Source of the DNA: JBIQJD01 sp044507695
Lineage (GTDB): Bacteria > Bacteroidota > Ignavibacteria > Ignavibacteriales > Ignavibacteriaceae
DNA length: 64,000 nucleotides
Reading direction: 5' to 3'
NCBI GenBank assembly: GCA_044507695.1
Contig: JBIQJD010000005.1
Coordinates: 186,001 to 250,000, forward strand
In this document: positions 54,181 through 63,194 of the stretch, piece after piece
Layout of the letters: every line of letters starts with the position of its first letter
Position numbering within the stretch: position 1 is the stretch's first letter
Made by a program: the position numbers and the translations under genes
Notes under the pieces: generated by a model
What the model saw: the letters and a program-made list of their open reading frames with translations, nothing else
What the model was told of the DNA's origin: nothing
Databases searched by the model: none

Positions 54181-55129
54181 ATGTAAGCTTGTTCTTAATT
54201 AAGTAAATGAAAGCGCGAATTTTTTGTTTTGATTTTTCCCTGTTCAGCGGGAATAAAATTGTCCAGATTATTATTTGTGAAAAAAGCTGAGTATAGAGAA
54301 AAAATTTCATTACAAATTTATAGAATGATCTGTAATGTTTTGTTATGTAAATGTTCTTGCTGGCATAAGTTCTGATTGTGTATAAAATATAATCACGCTT
54401 ACCGGAAACACTGCCGATATGATGAATCTTTAAACTATGATAATAAATGATCTTGTAATCTTTATCTGAAACTCTCTTGCAAAGATCAACTTCCTCAGAG
54501 AACATAAAATAATCTTTATCAAATCCGTTAATTGCTTTGAACAGATCAGCACGAATAAAAATTGCCGCGCCGAGTATCCAGTTCATTCTCAACTTATCTT
54601 TTGAAGTAAGCCTCGTAAGCATTCGGACAAGAAATCCTTCAACGAAAACACCAGCACCGAATAAATTAAAAAATTCAAAAAATAAATTAGGAGAAAATCC
54701 CGCGGAGAAATCAAAGAACGGTTCTCTAACCTGCTGCTTAGGTCCAACAATCCCAACGGAAGGATCCTTCTCCATGAAGTTAAGAATTGGAGAGAATATA
54801 TCTTCTTTTATTATTGTATCCGGATTAAGAAAGCAGAGATATTTTCCTTTTGCTTTTGAAGCTCCAAAATTGCAACCTTTGCCAAAACCAAGATTCTGAT
54901 CGAGGTAATAAAAGTGAATATTTTCATCCCGGAACTCAGACTCCAGTTTTATCAGCTTTTTATCGGGTGAGTTGTTATCAACAATTATAAATTCAAATTC
55001 AATTCCTGAATCAAAGTTTAGACTATCAAAAAAACTTATAAGGCAGTTCCTGATTTCATCTGACAGGTTATAATTAATAATTATAATTGAAAGCGATACT
55101 CTATTTTCATTAACAGAAATAAAATTCAT
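54164..55129 (-). CDS. Glycosyltransferase family 2 (rhamnosyltransferase-like)
   Basis: This 321-residue GT-A protein has LSIIIINYNLSDEIRNCLIS near 13, FIIVDNNSPDKK near 48, LGFGKGCNFGASKAKGKYLC, FLNPDTI and FDKDYFMFSEEVDLCKRVSD near 202. The pattern matches rhamnosyltransferases such as WbbL. A hydrophobic stretch near 280 suggests membrane association. It lies between the flippase and the GT4 gene. Confidence 0.92.
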   Translation of the reverse strand: MNFISVNENRVSLSIIIINYNLSDEIRNCLISFFDSLNFDSGIEFEFIIVDNNSPDKKLIKLESEFRDENIHFYYLDQNLGFGKGCNFGASKAKGKYLCFLNPDTIIKEDIFSPILNFMEKDPSVGIVGPKQQVREPFFDFSAGFSPNLFFEFFNLFGAGVFVEGFLVRMLTRLTSKDKLRMNWILGAAIFIRADLFKAINGFDKDYFMFSEEVDLCKRVSDKDYKIIYYHSLKIHHIGSVSGKRDYILYTIRTYASKNIYITKHYRSFYKFVMKFFLYTQLFSQIIIWTILFPLNREKSKQKIRAFIYLIKNKLTYEHRD

Positions 55130-55160
55130 AAAATGATTTTGGATCTTTTTAAATACTATA

Positions 55161-56669
55161 TCAAAATATTTTTAATCGCGATAGCAAAAAAGATTTTTCA
55201 TCTTCAAGCAAAAGGTATTTCCAGGATATGAATAAGAATACAATGATGCTTATCGGAACAACAATTATTTTAATAATAAAATTGGCAAAGATAACCGGAA
55301 CGAATGAAAATACCACAAGAACAAAAATCAATAAGACAGATTGTTTTATATGAAATTTAAATCCTGTAGAAATCTGATTTTTTGAAAGAAGAAACATCAG
55401 GAATGAATCCACAACCATTCTTAACATCCAAACTAAAGCTGCTCCGTTTATTCCGAAACTTTTAATTGCAAGATACATTGAGACCAGGTAAACAGGCAAT
55501 TCCGTCATTTGAACTTTTGCTGTTAGATCAGGCCTGCCTATTCCTTCAAGAAAAGAAACAGGAATGTACGTAATGCTGTTGATCAAAATTCCTGCTGCCA
55601 ACAATTGTAAAATGAGTGAGCTATTTTCTGCAAACTTTATTCCCAGCCACAGGTTTAATATTTCGCTTGCAAAACTTATTATCAAAACAACAACCGGAAA
55701 TAAGAAGATGAAAAGATACTTAACAGCTTTAAACAATAATTTCTTGGCCAATTCGGGATTTAAAACAAAATTTGCGGAAAATGCCGGAAATAAAACGCCG
55801 CTCAGAGCTCCGGGAATTATCAACAGTTTGGTTACAACTTCATACGGCGTAGCATAGTAAGTAATGGCCGCGGCAGATACCAATGCACCAATTAAAAATC
55901 TATCCATGTATACTATAACTGGAACAGTAATATTTGAAACGGTCATCCATCCGCTTAATTTCAGAATCGGTTTTATTAATCCGGAATTAAATAAAATTTT
56001 GGAGTTGATTTTATTATTCACTTTAAAACATTGATTCATGTAAAGGAACCAGATAATAATTCTTACCGCGATCAGAAAAAGTACAATCCAAAACATGCTG
56101 TTCGTAAAAAAAAGAACAAGCAGAGGAATCAGAAACGATGAAATTCCGAGAATACTTCTTATTACACTGATAACGCCAAATTTTTGATAAGCTTCAAGTA
56201 ATCCTCTAATGCCGGCTGTTGTAGTAACAATTGGGATTGCAGCCGCAAGCAGGTAAAAAGTTTTTAAAGTTTCAGGCTGCAGATTCTCTGAGATATTAAA
56301 AACTTTTTGTACGAGTAATGGAGAAAAAATTATTAAGATTACCGCAGTCAGCAGACTCACTGAAAGCACCATAACAAATGATGTCCAGAAAATCGGCGGA
56401 ATTTCATCTCCTTTTTGAGTAACTATTTTTTCGGCAATTATTTTGGTAATTGCTCTGCCGATTCCGAGATCGAAAAATCCAAAGTAGCCTATTATAATCC
56501 AGGCAAGATTTAGAATGCCAAATTTCTCATCACCCAATCCTTTAATCAAAAACGGTATAACAACAACTGCAACAATGAGCGGAACACCGTAACCAAGCAG
56601 ATTGAAGATTGTGTTTTTAGCAAGTGATTTGCTTGAGTATGCAAGGTTTACAGTATCTTTATCTTTCAA
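55161..56669 (-). CDS. Oligosaccharide flippase (Wzx-like)
   Basis: This 502-residue protein has about 14 membrane segments and the polysaccharide-biosynthesis/MATE opening SLAKNTIFNLLGYGVPLIVA. It should flip the undecaprenyl-linked repeat unit for the adjacent polymerase. It overlaps the Wzy-like gene by 4 bases. Sequence differs clearly from the flippase at 41123 (IGRA-ITKII instead of GRFLNF). Confidence 0.9.
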   Translation of the reverse strand: MKDKDTVNLAYSSKSLAKNTIFNLLGYGVPLIVAVVVIPFLIKGLGDEKFGILNLAWIIIGYFGFFDLGIGRAITKIIAEKIVTQKGDEIPPIFWTSFVMVLSVSLLTAVILIIFSPLLVQKVFNISENLQPETLKTFYLLAAAIPIVTTTAGIRGLLEAYQKFGVISVIRSILGISSFLIPLLVLFFTNSMFWIVLFLIAVRIIIWFLYMNQCFKVNNKINSKILFNSGLIKPILKLSGWMTVSNITVPVIVYMDRFLIGALVSAAAITYYATPYEVVTKLLIIPGALSGVLFPAFSANFVLNPELAKKLLFKAVKYLFIFLFPVVVLIISFASEILNLWLGIKFAENSSLILQLLAAGILINSITYIPVSFLEGIGRPDLTAKVQMTELPVYLVSMYLAIKSFGINGAALVWMLRMVVDSFLMFLLSKNQISTGFKFHIKQSVLLIFVLVVFSFVPVIFANFIIKIIVVPISIIVFLFISWKYLLLEDEKSFLLSRLKIF

Positions 56670-57997
56670 CTTCTACCTTGCAGTCTTAAATCTAAATTCC
56701 TTTGTGCTAATCTTTCAAGGAATGGAATATAAATGAGTATGAAAAACAAACTGAAGTACCATTGATTTACCCTTGTTACCATAACAAGAAAAGAAAAGCC
56801 GATAATCAGGAACATGTAAACAAGAAATGCAAATACATACAAGCTTCTACTTAAATAAAATTTATACCAAAGCCATGTAATAATAAAACCAATTAAAAAA
56901 GGCCCTAAAGAAATTCCAATTATACCAAAATCAGCATGAAGTTCTCTAATGTAAGTGCCGGTATTTGTCCACATTGGTATGTAATATCCTTTTTGAAATG
57001 CTGAAGGGCGCGGCATAATTCCAATCTTGGAAAGGAACATATAAAAAATAAAAAATGTATTCTCGCCAAAATGTGTATCCTCTCCTTTAGATTGAACATA
57101 TTTATTAAGAACACCTACATCGCTGCTTAAATATAAATAGATTGATGGAGTTAGAACCGGATTGTCTTTCAATTGATTAAGCTGACGGCTTGCACCCACA
57201 TAATTTTCATAGTTTCCTCTTGAGACACGTATGAATGAAGCTATAGAAACCAGCAAAAGAAGCAGAAAAGTTGAAGCTATTAAAGCATTTTTTGTGGAAA
57301 ATTTAAATCTTTGCGTGCGGTCGTCATTCAGCAAATGTCTGAACAGAAAAAAGCTGAAAGCAAATTCCATCAATGTCAGCAGCAGCTCAGCTCTTCCAAA
57401 ATAGGTTAATTCTTTTAAAACTATACCGATGAAAGGTAAAAATGAAAGAAATGTGAATTTTCTTTTATAGGCAGTATAAATTCCTGCAAGAAAAACAGCT
57501 ACATAAACGAAGGCCGGCAGTATAGGGATGAATTCTTCAATTTCCCGCTTAACATTCATTCTGTATACAATGCTTGCGTTAACCAACACTGCAGGAATGC
57601 TGCCGAAAATATTGATAAGCACATACCATCTTTGTAAAGCTACAAATAGTGCGATGGCACTAAAAAATAGAATGGAATATCTTAAGGCTTTTCCATCATC
57701 CGCAAAAACCGGCAGATCAACATTTGAATTCCGATTTAAAATATCAGGAGCCGAAAATAATTTCCTTCCGCTTATAACGGAGAGAATTCCCATTAAAAAA
57801 GATATTGAAGCAAGAATAATGAAAAACCAGGTAAGGGGTACTACATCATCATATGGCAAAAGTTTCAACTCGTAAAGAAATATCAGCCCGCCCATTATTA
57901 TACAATAAATTGTAAGGTGGTTCATCCATTTCTTGAACAGATATTTACCGAGGAAGGAACCAGAAATAGAAATTGCAGCAATAATTAATAAACTCAT
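56666..57997 (-). CDS. O-antigen/oligosaccharide polymerase (Wzy-like)
   Basis: This 443-residue membrane protein has about 12 hydrophobic segments, a long periplasmic loop near 240-330 (RQLNQLKDNPVLTPSIYLYL, then TGTYIRELHADFGIIGISLG) and no soluble domain. This topology and its site between the flippase and chain-length genes mark the Wzy-type polymerase of a Wzx/Wzy-dependent polymer. Such proteins share little sequence, so the call is from context and topology. Confidence 0.82.
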   Translation of the reverse strand: MSLLIIAAISISGSFLGKYLFKKWMNHLTIYCIIMGGLIFLYELKLLPYDDVVPLTWFFIILASISFLMGILSVISGRKLFSAPDILNRNSNVDLPVFADDGKALRYSILFFSAIALFVALQRWYVLINIFGSIPAVLVNASIVYRMNVKREIEEFIPILPAFVYVAVFLAGIYTAYKRKFTFLSFLPFIGIVLKELTYFGRAELLLTLMEFAFSFFLFRHLLNDDRTQRFKFSTKNALIASTFLLLLLVSIASFIRVSRGNYENYVGASRQLNQLKDNPVLTPSIYLYLSSDVGVLNKYVQSKGEDTHFGENTFFIFYMFLSKIGIMPRPSAFQKGYYIPMWTNTGTYIRELHADFGIIGISLGPFLIGFIITWLWYKFYLSRSLYVFAFLVYMFLIIGFSFLVMVTRVNQWYFSLFFILIYIPFLERLAQRNLDLRLQGRS

Positions 57998-58004
57998 TGC
58001 AGCA

Positions 58005-59225
58005 CTAATTTTTCATTCTATAAATTTTTTTTATTCTTGTGAAGAAACTTACCTCTTTAATCTGTAAAGGATTTTGAATCTCCTTTGGCTGTAATGCTTT
58101 TTCTCCTATATATATAAATGGAATAAAAAGGAAAAGGAATAGGAAGAAAAATCCTGCAATTATTGCAGCCCTCTTTGGACTGTCTTTCAACTGCGGCGGA
58201 ACTGCATCATCTATCACCATTACAGTAGGCATACTTCTCTGCTCCTCAATTTTTGCCTGTTCATACATTGGCATTACAAACTCCATAATTGTCTGCTGCA
58301 GTTCAACTTCTCTGAATTTCCTTAAATATTGAATTGATATATCGGGCATTTCTCTGAATGGGAAAAGAATATTTGAAGTAGCGCCGAGATTATTTGAACT
58401 TTTTAATTCCTGCACTTTACTCTTTAATAAATTTATTTCTGCCAAAATCCCTTGATGCTGCGGAGAGTTTTTCCCGTACATCTGCTCGATAAAATGCGCC
58501 TGGATTTCTTTCTTGGTCAGTTCAGCTTCAATTTCTGCGGCAGCTTTAACTGTAACTTCCAACTGCTCAGGAACCGCAACTATCCCATATTTCTTTTGAA
58601 AATGATATAGTGAATCTTCCGCCCGCTTAAGGTCTGATACATTTTGTAAATATCTTCTCTCAACGAACTGCCTGTTATTTTTAGCACGTTCAATATTAAG
58701 CAGGATATTGATACTATCTACATAGGAAACAAGATAATTCGCAATCTTCGCGCTTGTTTCAGGATCTTCATTAGTTATGCTAAATTCAATCATGCCAAAT
58801 TCATTAGGATCAGCAGAAATATCACTCTTAAATGCCTTAATAGCTTTGTCCATATTCCCGTCATCAATTTCATAATAATCCATCAAATTAAATTTTTGAA
58901 TTACCTCCGTAAGAGCACTCCGGCTATTGATAATTCCCAAAAGCAAATCTTCAGAAGTATTTGAAATACCAAATAATCTGGAGCCCATTGATGCAATGGA
59001 AGATTTTCCGCCCAGCAGACTTGATAAACCACCTAATCCGCCCATTTCATTATCAGGTGGAATCATTATTGTAGCGGTAGCTTTATATTGATTAGGCAGC
59101 AAAAAGGCGTAAGTAGATGCAAGAATTACCACAATAAGAAGATTGATAATCAAAAACTTGCGCCATTTATAAAGAACATAAAGATAATTACTAAAAGAAG
59201 AATGGGTTCTGGTTTGCTGATCCAT
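58005..59225 (-). CDS. Polysaccharide chain-length determinant (Wzz family)
   Basis: This 406-residue protein has a membrane helix near residues 24-45, a periplasmic coiled-coil core with a long alpha-helical section (about 160-290), and a second helix near 355-378 preceded by PPQLKDSPKRAAIIAG, the proline-rich Wzz signature. No tyrosine-kinase domain follows, unlike Wzc, so it belongs to the PCP1 type. It is the first gene of the operon; its start has no strong ribosome binding site. Confidence 0.9.
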   Translation of the reverse strand: MDQQTRTHSSFSNYLYVLYKWRKFLIINLLIVVILASTYAFLLPNQYKATATIMIPPDNEMGGLGGLSSLLGGKSSIASMGSRLFGISNTSEDLLLGIINSRSALTEVIQKFNLMDYYEIDDGNMDKAIKAFKSDISADPNEFGMIEFSITNEDPETSAKIANYLVSYVDSINILLNIERAKNNRQFVERRYLQNVSDLKRAEDSLYHFQKKYGIVAVPEQLEVTVKAAAEIEAELTKKEIQAHFIEQMYGKNSPQHQGILAEINLLKSKVQELKSSNNLGATSNILFPFREMPDISIQYLRKFREVELQQTIMEFVMPMYEQAKIEEQRSMPTVMVIDDAVPPQLKDSPKRAAIIAGFFFLFLFLFIPFIYIGEKALQPKEIQNPLQIKEVSFFTRIKKIYRMKN

Positions 59226-59387
59226 TTAAATTATCATTTTATTTTGAAATAGATTTATAAAGTTACAACATTTCTTTCGGTTATGGCAAGAGTAAATTGG
59301 GGTATTTTGCAGGTGCAAAGCAAGATAATATTAAATGAATTCTTCTTAAAGCAAACTGCTGGTTTTTATTTTTTTAAAAAATATTTA

Positions 59388-59412
59388 ATAAAAAAGGCTG
59401 CGTGTTGCAGTC
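59388..59412 (-). terminator. Intrinsic terminator after the propeller protein gene
   Basis: On the minus strand GACTGC (59412-59407) and GCAGCC (59401-59396) pair with one G-U pair, then T runs follow (59395-59390). It starts 30 bases after the stop at 59442, just upstream of the Wzz gene's own promoter space. Confidence 0.55.
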
Positions 59413-59441
59413 TTAAAATAAAAAGCACATGAAGATCTTCT

Positions 59442-59535
59442 TTATTTCATCAGAACTAGTTTTTTTGTCTCAACAAATTCACCAGCTTCAATTTTATAAA
59501 AATAAACGCCGCTGGATAAATTGCTGCCGTCAAAT
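59442..59535 (-). repeat. 94-base identical 3' segment, copy 1 (sorting domain end)
   Basis: These 94 bases encode the last 31 residues of the sorting domain and its stop. They are identical without a gap to 63101-63194, although the flanking coding sequence is clearly diverged. Confidence 0.9.
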
Positions 59536-62500
59536 TCAACTTCGTATTTCCCGGGAGTTTGTTCTTCATTTATAAGTGTTACTATTTCCTCTCCAATAAT
59601 ATCATAGATTTTCAATTTTACAAATTCTTTAGTAGGAAGGTCGTATTTTATTCTTGTTTTTGGATTAAAAGGATTTGGATAATTTTGATAGAGTGTAAAA
59701 TTTATTAAAAGTTCTTCAGTCGTAAAATTCCATGGATCTGACCATTTTTCAAAACCAGCTAAATCTACCGTCTTTACACGCCAAAAATACATAGTACCAT
59801 TAAGAAGATTATCTATCACTATAGATGTATCTTTTAAGTCGGTAAAGGTGGATAAGATTTTGGTAAAAATTGAATCGTAGGAAATTTGAACTTCATAAAA
59901 AGCGGCTCCGGGTGTACCTTCCCATATAAATTCAGCAGTTGTAGAAATCCCTGTAGAATTATTAATCGGGTTGAGAAGTAAAGTTGTCATCTCTGGATCC
60001 ACCAAATTGCTACCTTGTGTAAGAGATAGTATTATGCCTCCCGATCCCACAATCCATCCATTCATAGAGTCTATAAGTGATACTGCGTATAGGGTATTGG
60101 TTGTACCACTAGGTTGAGGCAACCACTCGGTCCCTCCATTTGAGGTCCTAAGAATTTTTCCGCCGGCACCTACAGTTATTCCATTATTTTCATCAGAAAA
60201 ATAAACTGAGTATAAGATTTTTTCTATTCCACTTTTTTGTATACTCCAGTTCTTGCCGCCATCGGTAGTTTTAAGAATAATACCTCCACCAACGATCCAG
60301 CCGGTATCCTTATTTATAAAGAAAACATCACGAAGCTGGTTTGCAACTCCACTTGTCTGCTTATCCCAAGTTACCCCGTTGTCAGTTGATTTATAAATTG
60401 CCCCATAATCTCCAACAATGATGGCGGTACTTTGATTTGTAAAGTAAATACCGAAAAAATTATTATCCTTAATATAGTCCCTGTTCCAGTTTAACCCTCC
60501 ATCTGTTGTCTTTAGAATCAAGCCATCAAGTCCAACAATAATTCCCTTATTATCATCCGTAAAATAAGTATCGTACAAAGATTGGATGTTAGGGCTTTCC
60601 AATGAATACCAGAAGTTGCCCCCATTTGTTGTTCTAATAATTGTATCGTTATAACCAACAACAGTCCCAGTATTAACGTCACTAAAAAAAACTGCATAAA
60701 AGCTGCTTGTTAAACTGCTTGATTGTGAAGCCCATGTTTCCCCCCCATTTCTTGTTCTAAGAATAGTCCCGTTTTTACCAACAGCAGTACCTGTATATTC
60801 ATTTACGAAGAAAACATTATATAAATCATTTTCAGTTCCGCTTGTTTGAATAATCCAATCCTTTCCTTGAAATCTCGGTGGAGGTTTTAAAGCCGTATCA
60901 CCAAGTACCACACCATTTCTTAACATTCCAACTAATCTGGTTGAGTCTTTAAAATTGGTTTGAGAATAACTGCTGGAGTTCATATCGAAAGTTGATATTA
61001 TCCCTATATCAGGCATCATGCTGGTTTCTCTGCCGATTGCCCCTCTAAACCGAAAATAATATGAGTAATATTGGGAGGTATCCTCAATATCAAATATTTC
61101 TGTGGGAAAAATGGTGCGGCATATTGTTGTAAATCCCGAGTAAATACAAGTATCTCTCTTTAGGGAATCAAGATAATAAATCTGTGATAAATCATTTATA
61201 TAAAACTCTCCATCTATGTACGCCCAAAATTCTTTGCCTGTAGTAACACTATCCTGATAAAAATAAGTACAGGTAACTACTTTAAATCCATTACTTAATG
61301 TATCAGTAATTTCTTTTACCACACCATAGTAATACACATCCCTGTTGGAGCCTGCCGTATAGTACCATTTATTGCCAATGTTTAATGGAAAAGATGATTT
61401 GGGGGTATTAATTCTCCAGGAGTCAGACCAGTATATTTGATTATCAAAATTAGTGGCGCCAACCCGCCAATAATACGAAGTATTATAATTCAGGTTAACA
61501 TTGACCGAATTATTCAGTATTCCACCTTGATTTATAAAAATATTTTCAAAATCAGAATCATAAGCCACCTGCACAATATATTCCACTGTTTGATAGGTTT
61601 CTGACCACTGTAAAAGAAGATTCTCAGGACTCCTGAGAGAACCATTTGCAGGACTGATTAGGCGTGGTGTCCTTGACTGTGTTGTAAATCTAAATACATC
61701 TGACCAGGCCCAAAAAACATTGTCTATTTTTGATCTTACCCGCCAGAAATAAGATGTATTATCAGAGAAAATCTCAAGTATATTTTCATTTACTGTAATT
61801 AGACTGTCGTCAAAGACCAGGGAATTAAAATTGCTGTCAAGGCCTATCTGTAAATGGTAAAAATCCGCATCTTTATCTTGCCAGGAAAAATTAATCTTAT
61901 GTTCTACATCTAAAGAACCATTCGAGGGTAAGTATAAAACCGGTTCTTCCTGAATTTGAGTTAAAACTTCCCACGTTACACCTCCATTTGTTGTTTTAAC
62001 GATTGTCCCCGAATTACCAACCGCAATTATTGTATCTAAAGTAATAAATGATACATCTGTTAAATACAAAGAATTTGCCGTTTGATTAAGAGTCTGCTCT
62101 ATCCAGTTTATCCCTCCATTTGTAGTTTTGAAAATAACCCCTTTATAATTTGGCCAATTATTTTTAAATCCGGCAACTACACCATTGTTTTTATCCAAAA
62201 AGGAAACGTTCGTCAATTGATATGCCTCGTCGTGAGGCAAACTTTTTTGCATAAACCAGCTTAATCCGCCGTCTGTTGTTTTATAAATAGTAACTTCACT
62301 GACTATTGTACCTGTAATAGAATCTGCAAAATATATACCTTCCGAACCCCCGTACCCAGGATATTCTCTCCATGTTATTCCACCATCTGTTGTTTTTAGA
62401 AGTACAGTTGATGAACCAACTGCTATTCCATGTTGTTCATCTGTAAAAAAAACACCGGTTAGTGTATAATTAGTTGTAAATTCGGTTTGCTGAGACCAAT

Positions 62501-62942
62501 TAACTCCACCGTCAGTACTTTTATAAATTTCTCCCCATTGTCCGACAGCAATACAATTATTATTATCAATCATAAAAACATCATATAAGTTACTATCATA
62601 CATGTATTCTCTTGGAGATTCTATCCATGTATCTCCGCCATTTGAAGTAATAAGTTTAATGCCATATTGCCCTACTGCAACTCCATTGTTTTCACTACTA
62701 AAAAAAACAGAGGATAAATCTTCAGTTGATGGATTATATTGTGCCCGCCATACCCTGCCACCATTTGTAGTTTTTAATATGGCTCCTTCATCACCTACAA
62801 TCCACCCTGTGCGTGGTGAAACAAAATGAATACTTCTGAAGTCGTTATCAATCTGATGCTGATTCTTTGGAGAGTTGGTTTGTGCAATTAAAATTGTTTG
62901 TAAAATATGACATATAAAAAACAAGAAAAAAAAGTTTTTCAT
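59442..62942 (-). CDS. T9SS-exported protein with two YCF48-type seven-bladed propellers
   Basis: The start is taken at ATG 62942 (GAGAG upstream) rather than a GTG 4 codons earlier. The 1166-residue protein has a signal peptide (about 1-21) and seven YCF48/BNR repeats (about 35-340, each ending like KTTNGGxTW), then two fibronectin-like domains (about 345-525), a FPLNIGNKWYY domain (about 530-690), a second set of seven repeats (about 710-1000), a third fibronectin-like domain and a sorting domain (YQNYPNPFNPKTRIKYDL to KKLVLMK). It should be a large surface-fixed binding protein. No catalytic residues are visible. Confidence 0.92.
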   Translation of the reverse strand: MKNFFFLFFICHILQTILIAQTNSPKNQHQIDNDFRSIHFVSPRTGWIVGDEGAILKTTNGGRVWRAQYNPSTEDLSSVFFSSENNGVAVGQYGIKLITSNGGDTWIESPREYMYDSNLYDVFMIDNNNCIAVGQWGEIYKSTDGGVNWSQQTEFTTNYTLTGVFFTDEQHGIAVGSSTVLLKTTDGGITWREYPGYGGSEGIYFADSITGTIVSEVTIYKTTDGGLSWFMQKSLPHDEAYQLTNVSFLDKNNGVVAGFKNNWPNYKGVIFKTTNGGINWIEQTLNQTANSLYLTDVSFITLDTIIAVGNSGTIVKTTNGGVTWEVLTQIQEEPVLYLPSNGSLDVEHKINFSWQDKDADFYHLQIGLDSNFNSLVFDDSLITVNENILEIFSDNTSYFWRVRSKIDNVFWAWSDVFRFTTQSRTPRLISPANGSLRSPENLLLQWSETYQTVEYIVQVAYDSDFENIFINQGGILNNSVNVNLNYNTSYYWRVGATNFDNQIYWSDSWRINTPKSSFPLNIGNKWYYTAGSNRDVYYYGVVKEITDTLSNGFKVVTCTYFYQDSVTTGKEFWAYIDGEFYINDLSQIYYLDSLKRDTCIYSGFTTICRTIFPTEIFDIEDTSQYYSYYFRFRGAIGRETSMMPDIGIISTFDMNSSSYSQTNFKDSTRLVGMLRNGVVLGDTALKPPPRFQGKDWIIQTSGTENDLYNVFFVNEYTGTAVGKNGTILRTRNGGETWASQSSSLTSSFYAVFFSDVNTGTVVGYNDTIIRTTNGGNFWYSLESPNIQSLYDTYFTDDNKGIIVGLDGLILKTTDGGLNWNRDYIKDNNFFGIYFTNQSTAIIVGDYGAIYKSTDNGVTWDKQTSGVANQLRDVFFINKDTGWIVGGGIILKTTDGGKNWSIQKSGIEKILYSVYFSDENNGITVGAGGKILRTSNGGTEWLPQPSGTTNTLYAVSLIDSMNGWIVGSGGIILSLTQGSNLVDPEMTTLLLNPINNSTGISTTAEFIWEGTPGAAFYEVQISYDSIFTKILSTFTDLKDTSIVIDNLLNGTMYFWRVKTVDLAGFEKWSDPWNFTTEELLINFTLYQNYPNPFNPKTRIKYDLPTKEFVKLKIYDIIGEEIVTLINEEQTPGKYEVEFDGSNLSSGVYFYKIEAGEFVETKKLVLMK

Positions 62943-63100
62943 CAATGCTCTCACTATTTGTTTCTCTTATTTATGGTTCGGTTTAATTATCGTTTTAATC
63001 ATTTTTTATTGAGCTTTATATAAATTTTTATACACAATACAATATCTATGAGAAAAGTTTAAAAGAATTTATTACCTGAAGATCCGATAGATATCATTTA

Positions 63101-63194
63101 TTATTTCATCAGAACTAGTTTTTTTGTCTCAACAAATTCACCAGCTTCAATTTTATAAAAATAAACGCCGCTGGATAAATTGCTGCCGTCAAAT
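63101..63194 (-). repeat. 94-base identical 3' segment, copy 2
   Basis: Copy of 59442-59535, identical in all 94 bases. Outside it the two genes differ in nearly every codon position. Confidence 0.9.
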
